The translations under genes and the position numbers were made by a program. Positions 44,629 through 53,822 of a stretch of 64,000 nt of DNA are shown piece by piece. The notes under the pieces were generated by a model. The model was not told the origin of the DNA. It did not search any database and saw only the letters and a list, made by a program, of their open reading frames with translations. The stretch's first letter is position 1, and the number at the start of each line of letters is the position of its first letter. The stretch comes from Acetobacter sicerae (GTDB lineage: Bacteria > Pseudomonadota > Alphaproteobacteria > Acetobacterales > Acetobacteraceae), in contig NZ_JAAABN010000001.1 in the NCBI RefSeq assembly GCF_011516765.1, positions 310,001 to 374,000 of the forward strand, read 5' to 3'.

Positions 44629-46137
44629 ATGGGCAACTATACGCACGAACAGGCCGGGCCTTCCCCGACTGCCAGCGGACAGTCCGCGACCACGCCGTCT
44701 GAAGGCCTGTTCTCCACTTATCAAAACGGGCATTTTTTCTGTGAACTCACCAACACCGGAACGCCGCTCGATCCCCGGATAGATCTGCTCCGGCAACGCC
44801 TGAACGCCCTGCCTTTGGATGATCTCCGCGCCCGTGCGGCGCAGGCCGAACAGGAACTCTACAACCTCGGCATCACTTTCACCGTATATTCGGACAAGGA
44901 CGCCATCGATCGCATCCTGCCATTCGATCTTGTCCCCCGCATCCTGACCCAGCCCGAATGGCGTCATGTGGAAGCCGGCGTAAAGCAGCGCGTCAAAGCC
45001 CTGAACATGTTTCTGTGGGACATCTACCACGATCAGAACGTGCTCAAGGACGGCATTATCCCTCGCGAACTGGTCGTCGGAAATTCCAATTTCTGTCACG
45101 CCATGATGGGTCTGGACGTTCCCGGCGGCACTTACATCCACATCGACGGCACCGACCTCGTGCGCGACGAGACGGGCCGTTTCCTCGTTCTGGAAGATAA
45201 TGGACGGACGCCTTCCGGTGTATCGTATGTGATCGAAAACCGTCATACGACGCTGCGTGTCATGCCGGATATCGCGTCAGGCATCGATCTCATGCCCGTG
45301 GATGAATACGGCATGCGCCTCCAAAATGCGCTCTCAGAGGTCGCTCCTGAAGGCGTGGACAATCCTCAGGTCGTCCTGCTGTCGCCAGGCATCTACAACT
45401 CAGCCTATTTCGAACATGTCTTCCTCGCTCGCGAGATGGGTGTTCCCCTTGTGGAAGGGCGCGATCTCGTCACAGAAAACGACCGTGTTTACATGCGTAC
45501 AACGGCGGGCCTGCGGCCTGTCCATTCCATCTACCGTCGTCTCAATGATGATTTTCTTGATCCGGAAGCCTTTGATCCGTCCAGCATGCTGGGCGTGCCC
45601 GGACTGGTGCAGGCCTATCGCAAAGGGAATGTGACCATCGCCAATGCGATCGGCACAGGTGTGGCGGATGACAAGGCCGTCTATGCCTATATGCCGAGAA
45701 TCATTCAGTATTACCTGTCCGAAGAACCGATCCTTTCCAATGTGGAAACGCATATCTGCGCCGAACCGGAAGGACTGGCCTACACGTTGGCCAATCTCGA
45801 CAAGCTGGTTGTCAAACCCGTTGGTGAATCAGGTGGTTACGGTCTTCTGATTGGTCCGCATGCCACGAAAGAGGAACTCTCCGATTTCAGCCGCAAGCTG
45901 AAGGATGATCCCGCCAACTACATCAGTCAGCCGGTCGTACAACTGTCCGTCTGCCCGACGCTCTGCGAAACCGGTCTCGAAAACCGTCATGTCGATCTGC
46001 GCCCCTTCGCCGTCACCGGCAGGGACACATGGGTACTTCCCGGCGGCCTGTCCCGTGTGGCGCTGAAACGTGGCTCGCTCGTCGTCAACTCGTCCCAGGG
46101 CGGTGGTTCCAAGGACACATGGGTGCTGGCATCATGA
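44629..46137 (+). CDS. Circularly permuted ATP-grasp type 2 protein (DUF404/DUF407)
   Basis: 502 residues. Typical family motifs: RILTQPEWRHVEAGVKQRVK, FLWDIYHDQNVLKDGIIP, GGTYIHIDGTDLVRD and FLVLEDNGRTPSGVSY, KPVGESGGYG (ATP-binding), and YISQPVVQLSVCP. It would form a peptide or amide bond on an unknown substrate, with ATP. Stop overlaps the alpha-E gene by four bases. In other genomes this pair often comes with a transglutaminase-like gene, which is absent here. Confidence 0.93.
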   Translation: MGNYTHEQAGPSPTASGQSATTPSEGLFSTYQNGHFFCELTNTGTPLDPRIDLLRQRLNALPLDDLRARAAQAEQELYNLGITFTVYSDKDAIDRILPFDLVPRILTQPEWRHVEAGVKQRVKALNMFLWDIYHDQNVLKDGIIPRELVVGNSNFCHAMMGLDVPGGTYIHIDGTDLVRDETGRFLVLEDNGRTPSGVSYVIENRHTTLRVMPDIASGIDLMPVDEYGMRLQNALSEVAPEGVDNPQVVLLSPGIYNSAYFEHVFLAREMGVPLVEGRDLVTENDRVYMRTTAGLRPVHSIYRRLNDDFLDPEAFDPSSMLGVPGLVQAYRKGNVTIANAIGTGVADDKAVYAYMPRIIQYYLSEEPILSNVETHICAEPEGLAYTLANLDKLVVKPVGESGGYGLLIGPHATKEELSDFSRKLKDDPANYISQPVVQLSVCPTLCETGLENRHVDLRPFAVTGRDTWVLPGGLSRVALKRGSLVVNSSQGGGSKDTWVLAS

Positions 46138-47204
46138 CCATTACTGTCGATCCGATCGCAACCTTCCCGCCCCAGCCGCTTCTGTCGCGGTATGCGGAAT
46201 GCTCCATGTGGCTGGCCCGCTATATGGAGCGCATCGAAAATCTGGCGCGTATCATCGATATCACCGAGACCTTTGTCCGTTCCGGCGCGACAGACGGATG
46301 GAAAGCCATCATTCAGATCAACGCGGATGAGGAAAGGTTTTTCAAGGCGCATCGAAAATACTCGGCAGAACAGGTTATCTCCTTTTATGTCATTGAAAGG
46401 GACAACCCGACTTCAATCGCCGCTCTGGCTCATGCCGCCCGGGAAAACGCCCGTTCCCTGCGTCCGATCATCTCCGTGGAAATGTGGGCGCAACTCAACG
46501 TCTTCACCAACTTTATCCGTGATCTGAAAATCAATGACATCCGACCGGGTGAGATTTCCACGCTGTGCACGAAAATCAAGGAAGAGTGCCAGACCCACAC
46601 CGGTATCACCGAGGGAACGCTCTATCGGGATCAGGTCTCGGTTTTCTATAATATAGGGCGGTTTCTTGAACGTGCCGATCAGATCACACGCCTGATCGAC
46701 ATCAAATACCACACGCTCCTGCCTTCAGAGGCTGGCGTGGGATCGGAAGTCGATATCAGCCAGTGGTCAGCCCTTCTGCGCTCGGCGGCCGGTTACCATG
46801 CTTACAGACGGGTCATGGCGGGTGACATCCGCCCTTCCAGCATCATCGGTTTTCTGCTGAAGAGCGCCGCTTTCCCGCGTTCGCTCACGACCAACCTCAG
46901 ACTGCTCCACAATAGCCTGACACAGCTTCGCCGGGATTATCGTCTCCTCGCCTCATCCAACATTCTGGAACGTGTGGAACACCTGTCCGCAGTGCTGGAA
47001 AGTCAGACAGCGACCCAGATCATTGTCAGCGGACTGCATGAGTTCTGCGACTGGATTCAGAGCGAACTTCAACAGGTTCAGAATGAAATTGCCCAGGCTT
47101 TCTGGCCAACGGAACCGGTCGTGGCGAAAACTCTCTCACCGATGCCTCCGCTTGAACCTTTCCCCGCCTTTTCATCACAGACACAGACGCAAAGTCAGAC
47201 CTGA
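46134..47204 (+). CDS. Alpha-E domain protein (DUF403)
   Basis: 356 residues, mostly helical: LLSRYAECSMWLARYMERIE at the N terminus and NARSLRPIISVEMWAQLN, FYNIGRFLERADQITRLIDI are diagnostic for the alpha-E family, whose members are translated with permuted ATP-grasp proteins. Length is longer than the minimum family core (about 310). The tail is Ser/Gln-rich. Biochemical role unknown. Start ATG overlaps the upstream TGA, so co-translation is certain by position. Confidence 0.92.
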   Translation: MTITVDPIATFPPQPLLSRYAECSMWLARYMERIENLARIIDITETFVRSGATDGWKAIIQINADEERFFKAHRKYSAEQVISFYVIERDNPTSIAALAHAARENARSLRPIISVEMWAQLNVFTNFIRDLKINDIRPGEISTLCTKIKEECQTHTGITEGTLYRDQVSVFYNIGRFLERADQITRLIDIKYHTLLPSEAGVGSEVDISQWSALLRSAAGYHAYRRVMAGDIRPSSIIGFLLKSAAFPRSLTTNLRLLHNSLTQLRRDYRLLASSNILERVEHLSAVLESQTATQIIVSGLHEFCDWIQSELQQVQNEIAQAFWPTEPVVAKTLSPMPPLEPFPAFSSQTQTQSQT

Positions 47205-47277
47205 ACTGACTGGTTTCCTTTTGATCTCTGCATGATGGCCGGGAGTTGGTCCCGGCCATCATCTTTCAGGGATAGAG

Positions 47278-48030
47278 CTATAGCAGTTTCGATTCCGCGA
47301 AGCTCAGCCATTTACCGTTTCCGACAATCACGTGGTCCCGCACCGTAATGCCCAGCACGCTGGCGGCGGCCGCCACCTGTTTGGTCATCGCCAAATCCTC
47401 AGCAGAGGGCGACGGATCACCGCTTGGGTGGTTATGGACGAGAACCAGCGCGGTCGCTTTCAGCTCAATCGCCCGGCGTACGACCTCCCTTGGATAGACC
47501 GGTGTGTGATTGACCGTTCCCCTCGCCTGCGCTTCATCGGCGATCAACAGTCCGGCCTCATCCAGAAAGAGAATGTGAAACTGCTCTATGACTTCACGCG
47601 CCAGAACGGCTGACAGATAGGCATAAAGCTTTTTCCGGTCAGAAAGAATTTCACTGTCGGCGAGTTGGGACCGCTGGAGCCTGACTGCGGCTTCACGAAA
47701 CACGGTTACAGCCGCAAGCATGTAAGGCCCGATCCCGATGACAGAACGTAAAGCCTGGGCTGACGCAGTCAGAGTGCCCGCAAGTGACCCGAACCGGGCG
47801 AGAAGCATTCCCGCCAGCAGCTTCGGTTCCTCATGTTTCGGCATGGCCAGACGCACCAGAGCCGACAGGGCGTCAATATCGTCCAGAACAGGATGATCGG
47901 TAACAAGCCCCTGCTCTTCCGGATCCGACAGTTCGCTATTGAGGAGCGCTCTGGTTGGATCGGGCGACAGTCGCGCATCGCGAACATTCAGGTTACGGAA
48001 TGTCGCACCGTCCGAAAACCCATCATTCAC
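47278..48030 (-). CDS. radC: RadC/JAB-domain protein
   Basis: 250 residues. A helical-hairpin part (residues 50-115, VIGIGPYMLAAV) precedes the JAB domain with the JAMM metal site LVHNHPSGDPSPSAED (His199, His201, Asp212). This is the chromosomal RadC family, whose role in repair is uncertain. Monocistronic; an inverted repeat sits just upstream. Confidence 0.9.
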   Translation of the reverse strand: MNDGFSDGATFRNLNVRDARLSPDPTRALLNSELSDPEEQGLVTDHPVLDDIDALSALVRLAMPKHEEPKLLAGMLLARFGSLAGTLTASAQALRSVIGIGPYMLAAVTVFREAAVRLQRSQLADSEILSDRKKLYAYLSAVLAREVIEQFHILFLDEAGLLIADEAQARGTVNHTPVYPREVVRRAIELKATALVLVHNHPSGDPSPSAEDLAMTKQVAAAASVLGITVRDHVIVGNGKWLSFAESKLL

Positions 48031-48039
48031 GAGAGACCT

Positions 48040-48060
48040 CGATACAAATAGAAAGTATCG
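48040..48060. promoter_or_regulatory. Inverted repeat upstream of radC
   Basis: CGATAC-N9-GTATCG (48040-48060), about 10 bases before the radC start on its strand. May be an operator for a dimeric repressor or overlap the promoter. Not an obvious LexA box. Confidence 0.4.
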
Positions 48061-48170
48061 AAAGTCTACAGGTATGTTATTTAAGTGAATACCATCTATT
48101 TTGTTTTTTTATATAAACAAATTCTAAAATTTAGACTTATATTTAAACAGATCTATTTTATAAAAATACA

Positions 48171-48893
48171 CTAATTATTGAGAAGGTCATTGAGACGGGG
48201 CAAATCAAGCCAGAGGCTACGGGAATCAAGCCGTTTCACCAGACCATCTTCCTCCAGTTTCCCCAGCGTACGGCTGACCGTTTCGACAGACGTGCCGAGA
48301 TAATCCGCGATGTCCGAACGATCCATAATCAGGCTGAGAACACTTCGCGCAGGATCAAAAACTTCCTGCTGCCGACTGCATTCAAGCAGAAAATCAGCAA
48401 CCCGCTTCAGCACTCTCTGATGCGTAACAATCAGCAGATGCCTCTGGGAGAGCCGCAACTGCGCCATGGCCCCCACAAGGCAATCCTGTTGTAGCCGAGG
48501 TTCGTGAGCGCAGAGCGCATCCAGCTCAGCACGCGGCACACGAATAAGCAGGCAATCAGTCAGCGCACAGGCCGAGTTCAGATAAACGCCGTTCTCTCCC
48601 AGACCGAACGGCTCACCCGGCATATAGAAAGCAACGATCTGATTTCTTCCATCCGCAAGCTGGTGGGCGACACGGACTGCGCCTGAGTGCGGAATATAGA
48701 TATATTGCGCAGGCGTTTCCTGAGCGAAAATCTGTTCCTTGCACTCATAGGAAACCAGTGAGGCGATTTCAGCCAGTTCCTTCTGAACGACATTGTCCAG
48801 AATCAGAAAGCCATCCTTATCAATGCGATCCGCAGGCCAGTGTCCTACGGCACAGATACGGACTTTCGGCAAAACGGCGGCAAGGATCTTCAT
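48171..48893 (-). CDS. Crp/Fnr-family transcriptional regulator
   Basis: 240 residues: cyclic-nucleotide-like sensor domain (about 25-140, PHSGAVRVAHQLADGRNQIVAFYMPGEPFGLGE), then a winged helix with SDIADYLGTSVETVSRTLGK. The recognition helix has E-x-x-S-R, as in FNR, so a TTGAT-N4-ATCAA-type site is likely. The four-Cys iron-sulphur motif of FNR is missing (only scattered Cys residues), so this is more like a FixK/DNR-type regulator. Target unknown; ilvE is divergently unrelated (same strand, upstream). Confidence 0.86.
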   Translation of the reverse strand: MKILAAVLPKVRICAVGHWPADRIDKDGFLILDNVVQKELAEIASLVSYECKEQIFAQETPAQYIYIPHSGAVRVAHQLADGRNQIVAFYMPGEPFGLGENGVYLNSACALTDCLLIRVPRAELDALCAHEPRLQQDCLVGAMAQLRLSQRHLLIVTHQRVLKRVADFLLECSRQQEVFDPARSVLSLIMDRSDIADYLGTSVETVSRTLGKLEEDGLVKRLDSRSLWLDLPRLNDLLNN

Positions 48894-48924
48894 CGAAACC
48901 TGTCAGACTGAAGAGACTGAAACG

Positions 48925-48953
48925 CAAAAGCCGACACCTGGGAAGTGTCGGCT
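48925..48953 (-). terminator. Terminator of ilvE
   Basis: GCCGACACC/GGTGTCGGC-like stem (48930-48952), followed on the minus strand by TTTTG. Stops ilvE transcription before the Crp/Fnr gene. Confidence 0.8.
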
Positions 48954-48988
48954 CCATGAGAATGGTCAGATATGTCCGCAGAATGGGT

Positions 48989-50086
48989 TCAGCAGACGCG
49001 ATGCACCCAGTTATGTGTGTCTTCCACACGGCCACGCTGCGTCCCGATCAGCGCTTCCCGCAGGGCGCTGGTCACCGGACCGGGGCCATTTCCGCCGGAA
49101 ATCTTGACCTCACCGCCATTTCTGGTGCGCACCGCGCCAATCGGAGAAACAGCCGCGGCTGTACCGCAGGCGAATGTCTCGGTCAGACGGCCGGACTTCG
49201 CATCCGCAAGCCACTGATCGATGGAATAGGCTTCCTCACGCACCGTCATGCCCTTCTCACGGGCAATCGTCAGGATCGAATCACGGGTGATGCCGGGCAG
49301 GATTGTCCCCGTCAGGGCCGGTGTGCTGATGGACCCGTCATCAAACACGAAGAAGATGTTCATGCCGCCCATCTCTTCAATGTAGCGATGCTCGACGGCG
49401 TCAAGGAACACAACCTGATCGCACCCTTCAGCCTTGGCTTCCGCCTGCGCCAGCAGCGAGGCGGCATAGTTTCCACCGCACTTCGCAGCACCTGTGCCGC
49501 CGGGAGCCGCACGCGTGTAGGTCTCGGAAACCCACACAGTCACAGCGCCGGCGCTGAAATACGCGCCCACAGGAGCCGCGATCACCAGAAACAGATACTC
49601 CGATGCCGGCTTGACCCCAAGAAACGCGTCATTGGCGAACATGAAGGGACGGATATACAGGCTGGCGTTCTCGCCCGACGGCACCCAGTCACGGTCGGCC
49701 TTCACCAGTTCATCGACAGCGCGCATGAACAGGGCGTCCGGCAGCTGCGGCATGGCCATGCGTTCCGCTGACGAGCGGAAGCGGCGGGCGTTGGCGTCCG
49801 GACGGAAAATGGCGATGCCGTCATCCTCGGTGCGGAAGGCCTTCATGCCTTCAAAGATTTCCTGAGCATAATGCAGAACCGCAGCGGATGGATCGAGCGT
49901 GAGCGGACCCCGCGGCATGACCTTCGCATCATGCCAGCCCTCACCATCCTTATAGCGGATCATGACCATGTGATCCGTGGCGATCCGCCCGAACGCCGGG
50001 TTGGCCATGAGCTCCGCCCGCTTTTCCGGGGACGTGAGATTGGGATGCGGAAGGGTTTCGAAGCTGATGTCTCCGGCGCTACTCAC
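48989..50086 (-). CDS. ilvE: Branched-chain amino acid aminotransferase
   Basis: 365 residues from GTG 50086, which has AGGAG eight bases upstream; a start at 50185 would add 33 residues without family similarity. PLP fold IV: Lys202 in GTGAAKCGGNYAAS, EGMKAF, YIRPFMFAND and EEMGGMNIFFVFDDG. It transfers amino groups between glutamate and 2-oxoacids of valine, leucine and isoleucine. Class II BCAT resembling the eukaryotic type. Confidence 0.95.
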   Translation of the reverse strand: MSSAGDISFETLPHPNLTSPEKRAELMANPAFGRIATDHMVMIRYKDGEGWHDAKVMPRGPLTLDPSAAVLHYAQEIFEGMKAFRTEDDGIAIFRPDANARRFRSSAERMAMPQLPDALFMRAVDELVKADRDWVPSGENASLYIRPFMFANDAFLGVKPASEYLFLVIAAPVGAYFSAGAVTVWVSETYTRAAPGGTGAAKCGGNYAASLLAQAEAKAEGCDQVVFLDAVEHRYIEEMGGMNIFFVFDDGSISTPALTGTILPGITRDSILTIAREKGMTVREEAYSIDQWLADAKSGRLTETFACGTAAAVSPIGAVRTRNGGEVKISGGNGPGPVTSALREALIGTQRGRVEDTHNWVHRVC

Positions 50087-50258
50087 GGCCTGCTCTCCTG
50101 CCCTTTTCAATGGGCTTACTATGGTTCCATGGCCCTCAGGGCCGGTATTGCGCCACACTTGAGCGTAAATTACCGCTTTGGGCAATCCGGTTGTGACGCA
50201 ATTCTGACTGCTGTTTCCATCGCAGTGACCGATTGGTCAATCCCTTGGGAACCGCTCT

Positions 50259-50957
50259 TCAGGCATGAACATGCTTCAGGGCAGCCTGAAGCTGTCTGGA
50301 AACAAGCCCCGGCAGTTCGGAAGGCGTTTCGGCGATTGCCTCCGAACCAGCCTCGACCAGTTCGCCTTCTCCGCCATAACCCCACGCAATACCGATCGCA
50401 CGGATGGCGTTGGCGTGCGCACCGGAAATATCGAACCGTCGATCGCCGAGCATGATGGCGTGATGCTTTTCAATCGCGTGATCCGACAGGACGGAAGCGA
50501 TCAGTTCGGGCTTTTCCGCGCCGCTGTCATCCGGGCGAGCGCCATAAACCTCACGGAATTCCGACAGAAGTCCCGCACGCTCCAGAATGGAACGGGCCAG
50601 CATCTTCGGCTTGGAGGTTGCGATGTAGAGCGTGGCCCCCGCTTCCCTGATGGTTGCAATCGCCTCCCTCATTCCCGGAAACACCGATGTCCTGAACATC
50701 CCCTCGGCTTCATAATGCCGACGATAGGCTTCCATGGCCTCGTCACACCGGTCATCTCCGTAGTGCCTGAGGACTTCGCAGATCAGGTCACGCAACGGAG
50801 GTCCGACGACCCATGTCAGATCCTGATCCATATCCGGCTGATGGCCGAGTTCACGGAGAACCGTCTGAATTGTTCCAATGATCCCTGCCCGGGAGTCGAT
50901 GATTGTTCCATCAAGATCGAAAAGAACCGAGGAACCGGCAAGAGGGTGCGCTGTCAT
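50259..50957 (-). CDS. HAD-family phosphatase, Gph-like
   Basis: 232 residues. Motif I FDLDGTIIDS (13-22), motif II YIATSKP, motif III and the Asp-rich LGDRRFDISGAHANAI match the phosphoglycolate phosphatase/PpaX subgroup (Mg-dependent, cap type 1). Substrate could be phosphoglycolate or pyrophosphate. A second Gph-like enzyme lies at 59.4 kb. Confidence 0.86.
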   Translation of the reverse strand: MTAHPLAGSSVLFDLDGTIIDSRAGIIGTIQTVLRELGHQPDMDQDLTWVVGPPLRDLICEVLRHYGDDRCDEAMEAYRRHYEAEGMFRTSVFPGMREAIATIREAGATLYIATSKPKMLARSILERAGLLSEFREVYGARPDDSGAEKPELIASVLSDHAIEKHHAIMLGDRRFDISGAHANAIRAIGIAWGYGGEGELVEAGSEAIAETPSELPGLVSRQLQAALKHVHA

Positions 50958-51139
50958 GCTTTCAGTTGAATACGCTTCCGGAGAGCCGTCAATCCAGCGT
51001 GCGCCATCTGGTCTCCGGACGGGGGTCTTGTCTGGATGTCGAGGCTGACTGTAGCGTGCGGCCCGTGGATGGCGCCCCGCAAGGTCCTGCTTACGATCTT
51101 GCAGGCTGCCGGCACGATCCGAAACTCTGGAGATCGCCT

Positions 51140-51517
51140 ATGTTCAGCCACATCATGCTTGGCAGTAATGACATTGAAAGATCACGCAAATTCTACGATG
51201 CCATCTTCACGGCTATCGGTGGAGCACCAGGCGCCCTGAATCCAAAGGGCCGCCTCGTTTACAGTCATAACGGCCAGCGCCTCGTCATCGGCAAGCCTCT
51301 CAATGGCGAACCCGCCACTGCAGGCAATGGCTCGACCATCGGTTTCGCGATCGAGACGCCGGAAAAGATCGACGCATGGTGGAAAGCCGGCGGCGAAAAC
51401 GGCGGCGTCCAGATCGAAGACCCACCGGGCGTGCGCAGGAACGCTGCTGGCGACATGTATCTCGCCTATCTGCGCGATCCCGATGGCAACAAGCTCTGCG
51501 CCCTGCACTCCATGTAA
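51140..51517 (+). CDS. VOC-family (glyoxalase-like) protein
   Basis: 125 residues: FSHIMLGSNDIERSRKFYDA, then GFAIETPEKIDAWW and LAYLRDPDGNKLCALH. A single VOC fold with metal-ligand-like His4 and Glu in the last strand region. GGAG lies eight bases before ATG 51140. Catalytic role unknown. Confidence 0.86.
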   Translation: MFSHIMLGSNDIERSRKFYDAIFTAIGGAPGALNPKGRLVYSHNGQRLVIGKPLNGEPATAGNGSTIGFAIETPEKIDAWWKAGGENGGVQIEDPPGVRRNAAGDMYLAYLRDPDGNKLCALHSM

Positions 51518-51590
51518 CTCTGTTGCGTCAGCCGATACCGGAGAACCATTTTTCGGTATCGGCCAAAGAGTCTGTATTAACGGTCGGCCC

Positions 51591-52112
51591 TTATTTGAAG
51601 CGACAGGGCTGATCGCTCGTTGGCGTCTCATCGGTCTGGATAACCATCAGTTCGACCGGGTCATCACCCACATTTCCAGCATCATGCCCGATATGGCCCT
51701 GCTGATCCTTACGGCTGAGTTGATCTTCACCCAGCGAGACCTCGCCCGGTCCCATGACGACCTTGTGTCCGTCCATGGCCGTTACATACCATGAGCCTTT
51801 GAGCGGGATGATCCACTGCACTTTCGGGTCCGGGTGCCATGTTCCGTTCCAGTGCGCAGGCTGCACGGTGAAAATCACCTGAGCCGGGCCTTCCTTCAGA
51901 CGGTTCTGCCACTGTGGTCCCGCCGGTTTCGACATGGTTTTCAGATCGAAGTCACGGATCGGACAACGTGTCATGTGGCTGATGCCGTTGTGATCGCTCC
52001 AGTTATGCCAGTACCACATGGTTGGACGAGGCGGAGTGTCATCCGCCTGCGCCATTCCGGTCATGCTGAGAATGCCGATCAGTCCGGCAAAAACTGTGCT
52101 GCGCTTTATCAT
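51591..52112 (-). CDS. Secreted cupin-domain protein
   Basis: 173 residues; signal peptide with a likely AQA-D cleavage after residue 23. The body contains HWNGTWHPDPKVQWIIPLKG and GPGEVSLGEDQ, a typical cupin barrel with possible metal His residues. Periplasmic. Starts inside the stop of the VOC gene (ATGA), so the two are coupled. No known function. Confidence 0.78.
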   Translation of the reverse strand: MIKRSTVFAGLIGILSMTGMAQADDTPPRPTMWYWHNWSDHNGISHMTRCPIRDFDLKTMSKPAGPQWQNRLKEGPAQVIFTVQPAHWNGTWHPDPKVQWIIPLKGSWYVTAMDGHKVVMGPGEVSLGEDQLSRKDQQGHIGHDAGNVGDDPVELMVIQTDETPTSDQPCRFK

Positions 52113-52669
52113 TCTGCCTTCTCCGACTGCCTACGCGGCGGCTGGTAACGTTTTTCCGGCGAAACCGCGTCAAAGCGTTCCCGGCTGGGCGTCGCAAGCA
52201 GTTCAACGATCATGCCCCACGGCGTCTTTCCGTAGCAGAAGAGATTTCCCGGTCCTTCTTCCAGCGAAGGCTGCTTCTGAGGTTCTGTCATCAGAACACC
52301 GCCTGCGTCCTTGAAGCGGGCACATCCTGCTTCGATATCGTCAACATAAACCGCGAAATGCTGAAGTCCGAAATCACAGGGGCGCAGGGCTGCATGCTGT
52401 TCCGGTCCGTGCATTTCAAAAAGTTCGATGCAGGGTCCCTGCCCCAGCGCCACCATGCACATTTCTTTCACGACTGTTCCGGGCACAAGATCGAGGATCT
52501 TCTCGACCCTGTTTCCCTGCTGCGGGTGATCCGGCGTCACATTGCGGTAAAGCGGAACCGCCCCGAAGGCCTTTTCCAGAAAATGAAGAGCTGCGTCGAT
52601 ATCAGGAACAGTGACGCCGACATGATCAATCCCACGCGGCAGACCTGAATAATCCTGCGTCTCTTTCAT
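52109..52669 (-). CDS. VOC-family protein (glyoxalase/dioxygenase-like)
   Basis: 186 residues. RGIDHVGVTVPDIDAALHFL and LQHFAVYVDDIEAGCARF show two VOC modules, as in extradiol dioxygenase or methylmalonyl-CoA epimerase-like proteins. Metal ligands look like His15, His about 104, and Glu about 156. The secreted cupin gene follows with an overlap of four bases. Small-molecule modification is inferred. Confidence 0.85.
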   Translation of the reverse strand: MKETQDYSGLPRGIDHVGVTVPDIDAALHFLEKAFGAVPLYRNVTPDHPQQGNRVEKILDLVPGTVVKEMCMVALGQGPCIELFEMHGPEQHAALRPCDFGLQHFAVYVDDIEAGCARFKDAGGVLMTEPQKQPSLEEGPGNLFCYGKTPWGMIVELLATPSRERFDAVSPEKRYQPPRRQSEKAE

Positions 52670-52854
52670 GGCTGCTCCTCTCGCCTGTCTTTAAAAACAA
52701 CGGAGCCTGTGCCGGTCAGTTGCATATAAAAACCCATGACCGGGGCCAGCACCCTCGACGTGCGCCCTCTCCCCGGCCTATTTCTGGTCCCGTTTCAAGA
52801 AAGGGTGACGCATCGTCATCCTGACTGACAGGAGACCGGCCTGCGCCGGGAAAC

Positions 52855-53649
52855 ATGCTCATGACTGCTGCCATTGAACGCCGTTTTGAAGCGGCCCGTG
52901 CCGTTGTGGATGATGCCGCACGGCTGGCCCTTTCGATGAGACCACCTCCGGGTGGACCGGTTGGCACGCAGAAATCCGCGCAGGACTGGCTGACTGAAGC
53001 AGACGGTGCGGTTGAAGCATTCATCTCCAGACGCATGGCGGCTCTTTTCCCGGACGACGGTTTTCAGGGCGAGGAAGAAGGCGCGACACGCAGCGGCAGC
53101 CTGCGCTGGGTTGTTGATCCCATCGACGGCACCTCCAATTTCGCCCGCGGACGCAACCGCTGGTGTGTATCGCTCGGTCTTCTGGAAGATGATCGTCCGG
53201 TTGCCGGTATCGTCTGCGCCCCTGCTCTTGGGGAGACCTATACCGGGCTCGTCGGCAAAGGCGCGTTCCTCAACGGCAAACCCATCAAGGCGTCACCCGT
53301 GAATGACACGCGCAGCGCCATGATTGAGATGGGCTGGAGCAATCGGGTGCCGAAGCCGGTTTTCATGGAAAAGATCGGCGCCATTCTGGATTCCGGCGCT
53401 ATGCCCCGCTCGGGCGGTTCCGGCGCTCTGGCGCTGACCGATGTGGCTTGCGGCCGACTGGATGCCTACATCGAGATTGTCATCAATCTCTGGGATGTCG
53501 CAGGCGCTCTCCCCATTCTGGCAGAGGCTGGCGCCAAGGTTTCTCCTTTTCTGCGCGATGGCGGTCTGACCGGCGGCGCAACCATTCTCGCAGTCGCACC
53601 GGGCATTGCCGAAGCGCTGTCTAAAGCCGTGCAGATCCCGCTGATCTGA
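52855..53649 (+). CDS. hisN: Inositol-monophosphatase family, histidinol-phosphatase (HisN-like)
   Basis: 264 residues. Metal motifs GEEEG (72-76), WVVDPIDGTSNFARG (85-99) and a C-terminal INLWDVAGALPILAEAG. The RGRNRWCVSLGL following the DPIDGT and short length favour the HisN subgroup, which dephosphorylates histidinol phosphate; an IMPase or CysQ role is possible. The start could be the second Met (52861), for which GGGAA is better spaced. Confidence 0.82.
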   Translation: MLMTAAIERRFEAARAVVDDAARLALSMRPPPGGPVGTQKSAQDWLTEADGAVEAFISRRMAALFPDDGFQGEEEGATRSGSLRWVVDPIDGTSNFARGRNRWCVSLGLLEDDRPVAGIVCAPALGETYTGLVGKGAFLNGKPIKASPVNDTRSAMIEMGWSNRVPKPVFMEKIGAILDSGAMPRSGGSGALALTDVACGRLDAYIEIVINLWDVAGALPILAEAGAKVSPFLRDGGLTGGATILAVAPGIAEALSKAVQIPLI

Positions 53650-53822
53650 AGCAGCAAACCGGGTGGCGTAACGCCATCCGGTGGTCCGTACAGAACAGTC
53701 ACCATGTAACTGACCGCTACAAAACAATTACCTTTCATGTCTCAAACAGGGTTCTCGCAGGCACGCCCGCACGATAACCTCCGGCCCATGTCATTTTCGA
53801 ATGACGACAAGGAGTTTGAAAC

